7,238 nucleotides of DNA from NCBI GenBank assembly GCA_017958705.1, contig JAGDCE010000310.1, positions 1 through 7,238 on the forward strand, given 5' to 3'. Positions 6,150-7,238 of the stretch are shown here, piece by piece. The stretch's first letter is position 1; each line of letters begins with the position of its first letter. The position numbers and the translations under genes are program-made. The notes below the pieces were generated by a model. The model was not told the origin of the DNA and did no database searches. It saw only the letters and a list, made by a program, of their open reading frames with translations. This DNA is from Clostridia bacterium. GTDB taxonomy: Bacteria; Bacillota; Clostridia; Oscillospirales; CAG-272.

Positions 6150-6294
6150 TTTCGCGGGTCGTCGAGGGCGCTTCCGCTAAACTGTAAACGTTGCTTGCAA
6201 CGTAGTTTTTCTGCTCTTCATTTACCTCAAGGTCGACGAGAGCGTCAAAGTTTTTTGTGTTGACTTTCACAAGTTTTAAATTATCGTAATTCAT
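6142..6294 (-). pseudogene. Truncated GNAT acetyltransferase, N-terminal fragment (50 codons)
   Basis: The ATG at 6294 opens MNYDNLKLVKVNTKNFDALV, followed by DLEVNEEQKNYVASNVYSLAEA up to residue 42. This is the typical start of a GNAT N-acetyltransferase in Firmicutes (pattern V-x-E-E-Q-K-x-F/Y-V-A-S-N-x-Y-S-x-A). After residue 42 the family resemblance ends and eight unrelated residues (PSTTREKL) lead to a TGA at 6142-6144, which is part of the first spacer of the hairpin array. Intact members have about 150 residues with acetyl-CoA binding in the missing C-terminal part, so the product cannot be an acetyltransferase. It starts 8 bases after the 172-residue gene and has only a weak ribosome site (GGTGAAG) inside that gene's end. 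Family assignment is from memory of the N-terminal motif. Confidence 0.7.
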
Positions 6295-6302
6295 AATTAT
6301 CT

Positions 6303-6821
6303 TCACCATTTTTTCCATCCGCGCCTGCCTATAATATCCGAAACGTCTTCATTTTCATTAGGGTATATCCGGCATTCCGCCTCATGAGTTACGGAATCAA
6401 AAAATACGGTTTGGTCATCCCTGTAAAAAGCAAGATTTTGCGCAGGTTCAAAATTATAACCGCCGCCATGATCATTCTCCCAATATGCAAATAAACTGCC
6501 GTATGACAGTACAAAATTCTTTGTATCTTCGTTTATTTCAAAATATTTTCTGACCATTTCGGGAGTTGTCAGAGGATCAAGAGACACACCGGCTTCCTTC
6601 CAGTTTTCTCTTGCTTCGTCCGTCAGCATTTTTCCAAAATCGCGGACTTCGTATTTCAATATTTTTTCAACCGGGGGATTGTCCGGCTTTTTTAATCCGT
6701 CACACCAAAAATACTCATATGAAAAAAACTTTGAATACTTAAAGCAGCATGACATCAAGTCGGGAAAATAAAAGTCATCAATATCATCTGAGTGTTCAAT
6801 GCCGATATGATACTCTTTCAT
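6303..6821 (-). CDS. Hypothetical acidic, aromatic-rich 172-residue protein
   Basis: I do not recognise this protein. The ATG at 6821 has a strong GGAGGA site 4-5 bases upstream. The sequence is acidic and unusually rich in Tyr, Phe and Trp (for example FYFPD 17-21, FSYEYFWCDG 33-42, FVLSYGSLFAYWENDHGGGY 103-122), with five cysteines including a CC pair at 25-26. No signal peptide or membrane span is seen. The C-terminal half (AFYRDDQTVFFDSVTHEAEC, 131-150) reads like a small beta-rich domain, reminiscent of immunity-type or SMI1-like accessory proteins, but this is an impression and not an assignment. Base composition is visibly lower in GC than the pyr genes (about 40-45% in sampled lines against about 60% or more), and codon use is correspondingly AT-rich, which suggests a different origin. 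The truncated GNAT follows directly. Confidence 0.85.
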   Translation of the reverse strand: MKEYHIGIEHSDDIDDFYFPDLMSCCFKYSKFFSYEYFWCDGLKKPDNPPVEKILKYEVRDFGKMLTDEARENWKEAGVSLDPLTTPEMVRKYFEINEDTKNFVLSYGSLFAYWENDHGGGYNFEPAQNLAFYRDDQTVFFDSVTHEAECRIYPNENEDVSDIIGRRGWKKW

Positions 6822-6958
6822 AATTTCCTCCGAATAAATTTAAATTGTTCGCGGAGCGGTGCGCAGGAGGGAAGACCCCTCCCTATACGCAGAACAGCGG
6901 CTTTAGCCTTTGTTCGGCGGGCTGATTTTGCCTTTGGGGGTTCCCCGCCCCCCTTTTT

Positions 6959-7146
6959 CCACCCCCAAACCCCCGCCTCCCCCCAAAAAAAGTCTTGGGG
7001 CTTTTGCGGCGTCTGCAGCGCGCGCGACGGATGAGGCGAACACCGGACGGCGGGAGCAAGCCCCCGCCCTACAGGAGATGGCAGATCAGCCGCGTGCCCC
7101 CTCAGGTTATTAACCTGTGGGAGGGGAACAGGGGGTTTGGGGGTGG
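6959..7146. repeat. 16-bp perfect inverted repeat, arms 156 bases apart
   Basis: CCACCCCCAAACCCCC (6959-6974) is the exact reverse complement of GGGGGTTTGGGGGTGG (7131-7146). The arms border the hairpin-rich segment. They might be ends of a small non-autonomous element or a duplicated intergenic repeat in opposite orientation. No transposase and no target duplication was identified. Confidence 0.65.
7119..7143 (+). other. Potential G-quadruplex motif
   Basis: The plus strand has four G-runs, GGG-A-GGGG-AACA-GGGGG-TTT-GGGGG, with loops of 1, 4 and 3 bases. This satisfies the usual G3+N1-7 rule. A related minus-strand series of G-runs spans about 6940-6985, one of its loops being 8 bases long. 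Folding is inferred from the motif only. Confidence 0.5.
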
Positions 7147-7173
7147 CGAGGCGTTAGCCGAGCCGTAGGGGTT

Positions 7174-7201
7174 CCCCGTTGCGAACTGCAGAGCAACGGG
7201 G
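7174..7201. repeat. Hairpin with 9-bp perfect stem
   Basis: CCCCGTTGC (7174-7182) pairs with GCAACGGGG (7193-7201) around the 10-base loop GAACTGCAGA. The stem is flanked by two copies of GGGGTTCCC. There is no T-run on either side, so it is not a standard terminator. It is probably part of an intergenic repeat. Confidence 0.55.
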
Positions 7202-7238
7202 GTTCCCGTGAGGGGTGGGAGCCCCCCCAAAGAACGTC

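Larger units (their letters stand above)
6830..7238. other. GC-rich non-coding region built of C/G runs and hairpins
   Basis: I see no supported gene in these roughly 400 bases. Open frames here lack ribosome sites and translate to proline/glycine-rich low-complexity sequence. The region contains GGAGGG/CCCTCC (6866-6871 with 6877-6882), GGCGGG/CCCGCC (7049-7054 with 7063-7068), CAGGTTA/TAACCTG (7103-7117) and a 9-bp stem at 7174-7201. GGGGTTCCC occurs three times (within 6936-6946, 7168-7177 and 7199-7207). The plus strand is C-rich before about 6985 and G-rich after about 7118. It looks like a mosaic of dispersed intergenic repeats of a kind common in gut Clostridia genomes. Confidence 0.6.

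Noticed and set aside
6056..6150. PyrR-type attenuator or other pyrimidine control leader before pyrF
   Set aside because: No PyrR binding sequence, no antiterminator/terminator pair and no T-run follows the hairpins. They are explained better as a repeat array.
6258..6290. TTGACT with a weak downstream TATCGT on the plus strand as a promoter
   Set aside because: The -10 match is poor, spacing is off, and no plus-strand gene or RNA follows.
6792..7113. Plus-strand open frames of 80 and 67 codons in the GC-rich region
   Set aside because: They are low-complexity proline- and glycine-rich translations of C-runs, with no ribosome site and no conserved motif.

Overview
The window is a stretch of a low-to-medium AT, Gram-positive type chromosome, most likely from a member of the Clostridia (Bacillota), perhaps a gut Oscillospirales or Ruminococcaceae-like organism. 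The evidence is strong Shine-Dalgarno sites before almost every gene (one a perfect TAAGGAGG), sigma-A type promoters, and an aspartate transcarbamylase with a separate zinc-binding regulatory subunit PyrI. Among Bacillota, PyrI is typical of Clostridia and absent from Bacillus. All supported genes lie on the minus strand, so transcription runs from high to low coordinates. The organism assignment is inference.

Region by region, in transcription order. (1) 7238-6830 is GC-rich, non-coding DNA made of C-runs, G-runs and short hairpins, including a long inverted repeat whose arms lie in potential G-quadruplex tracts on opposite strands. (2) 6821-6303 encodes an AT-richer 172-residue orphan protein. 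It is followed 8 bases later by the first ~42 residues of a GNAT acetyltransferase, cut off and closed by an unrelated tail (6294-6142). (3) 6149-6079 is a small array of three different perfect hairpins, each preceded in minus-strand orientation by the same GTTATGA spacer. The first spacer supplies the stop codon of the truncated GNAT. (4) 6055-1793 is a nucleotide biosynthesis operon, pyrF-pyrE-pyrB-pyrI-guaB. pyrF/pyrE and pyrE/pyrB overlap by ATGA. A 46-base gap before pyrI holds a strong candidate internal promoter. pyrI and the IMP dehydrogenase gene are joined by a Shine-Dalgarno that includes the pyrI stop codon. (5) 1664-459 is an unrecognised, helical, cysteine-rich 401-residue protein with a TTG start. 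(6) 279-1 is the beginning of another unrecognised protein behind a near-consensus promoter, running off the window.

How the genes work together: PyrB (catalytic) and PyrI (regulatory) form aspartate transcarbamylase, the committed step of UMP synthesis. PyrE converts orotate to OMP and PyrF decarboxylates OMP to UMP. The last gene is IMP dehydrogenase, the committed step of GMP synthesis, so the cluster joins a pyrimidine and a purine control point. The IMP dehydrogenase is not of the ordinary bacterial GuaB type. From memory it closely resembles the enzyme of the protozoan Tritrichomonas foetus, with catalytic Cys319 and Arg418-Tyr419 at the same residue numbers.

The items most worth a second look are the T. 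foetus-like IMP dehydrogenase and its place in a pyr operon, the internal promoter that separates pyrI-guaB from pyrFEB and shares an exact 14-mer with the promoter of the last gene, the spacer-hairpin array beside a truncated GNAT, and the unrecognised 401-residue cysteine-rich protein.
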